DNA from: Mycobacterium sp.
GTDB lineage: Bacteria > Actinomycetota > Actinomycetes > Mycobacteriales > Mycobacteriaceae
Length of the DNA: 6,580 nucleotides
Direction of reading: 5' to 3'
NCBI GenBank assembly: GCA_019246375.1
Contig: JAFAQO010000267.1
Span: forward strand, 1 to 6,580
This document shows positions 6,458-6,580 of this stretch, piece after piece. A program made the position numbers and the translations under genes. The notes beneath the pieces are model-generated. The model was not told the DNA's origin. It searched no databases and was given only the letters and a program-made list of their open reading frames with translations. Position 1 is the first letter of the stretch. Each line of letters begins with the position of its first letter.

Positions 6458-6580
6458 ATGCCTGAGCGCAACCGCATGACGCCTAGCCATCCTGTTTAGT
6501 GCGTGGTCCGGTTTGCGCGCCGCTGAACTGCAAGGCTTAGAAATCCGCGATCTAACGCTGTCTAAGATACGGGGCACCGT
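6458..6580 (+). pseudogene. Tyrosine recombinase (phage-type integrase) fragment, frameshifted and cut by the window edge
   Basis: From 6480 the third frame reads RLAILFSAWSGLRAAELQGL, then EIRDLTLSKIRGTV to the edge. This is box I of the catalytic domain of tyrosine recombinases; SGLRAAEL carries the first catalytic arginine (codon 6516-6518). The frame has an in-frame TGA at 6477-6479 and no start codon before the motif, so it cannot begin here. The second frame just upstream reads MPERNR (6458-6475), which matches the residues usually found before this motif (of the form AMPERxR). Dropping one base of ATGA at 6476-6479 joins the two into a normal run. Further upstream in frame two, SHPC and TRPLRV resemble the linker between the core-binding and catalytic domains, with stops in all frames. 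This is most likely a decayed integrase; a sequencing error could explain the single frameshift but not the other stops. The rest lies beyond the window. Confidence 0.6.

Noticed and set aside
1..6580. CRISPR arrays, tRNA/rRNA genes, insertion sequences with terminal repeats
   Set aside because: I found no regularly spaced repeats, no cloverleaf-like or rRNA sequence, and no DDE transposase frame with inverted ends.

Overview
The window is high-GC DNA (by eye in the low to mid 60s percent) with GTG starts, GTGA stop/start overlaps and GC-rich hairpins without U tracts. Together with the protein families present, this points to an actinobacterium. Leucine TTA codons are not avoided (at least five in coding or remnant coding sequence), which fits a mid-60s GC actinomycete or transferred DNA better than a typical Streptomyces core region. 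The genus cannot be fixed from the sequence.

Layout, left to right, with all recognisable genes on the + strand. Positions 1-303 hold the end of an ABC-transporter ATPase of the LolD/MacB type. It overlaps by four bases a gene for an 843-residue membrane protein with two FtsX modules (300-2831), and the two make one exporter or extractor transporter. A GC-rich hairpin (2852-2869) follows. Next is a 17-codon reading frame (2904-2957) that looks like the first residues of a dinucleotide-binding enzyme and whose stop overlaps an ATG as TAATG. That ATG opens a gene of 577 codons for an FAD-dependent oxidoreductase of the phytoene desaturase / hydroxysqualene dehydroxylase-like superfamily (2957-4690). 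About 360 bases without a convincing gene follow, holding a long-armed hairpin and a CACGTG-centred near-palindrome. Then comes a StrR-type (ParB-fold) transcriptional activator (5052-6185, possibly starting further upstream). The last 395 bases hold a hairpin, a doubtful short minus-strand frame, and a frameshifted fragment of a tyrosine recombinase that runs off the right edge.

How the parts may fit together (inference): a MacB/LolD-like transporter, a desaturase-like flavoenzyme acting on an isoprenoid or lipid, and a StrR-family activator are the kinds of genes seen in specialised-metabolite loci. The decayed recombinase suggests an island or an old integration site on the right. Nothing here proves that the three units are co-regulated: hairpins separate the transporter from the flavoenzyme and the flavoenzyme from the regulator. 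I do not see a clearly new defence, RNA-based or CRISPR system. The most unusual items are the TAATG-coupled flavoprotein-like leader frame, the orphan StrR-like regulator with an ambiguous start and a long upstream region, and the recombinase relic.
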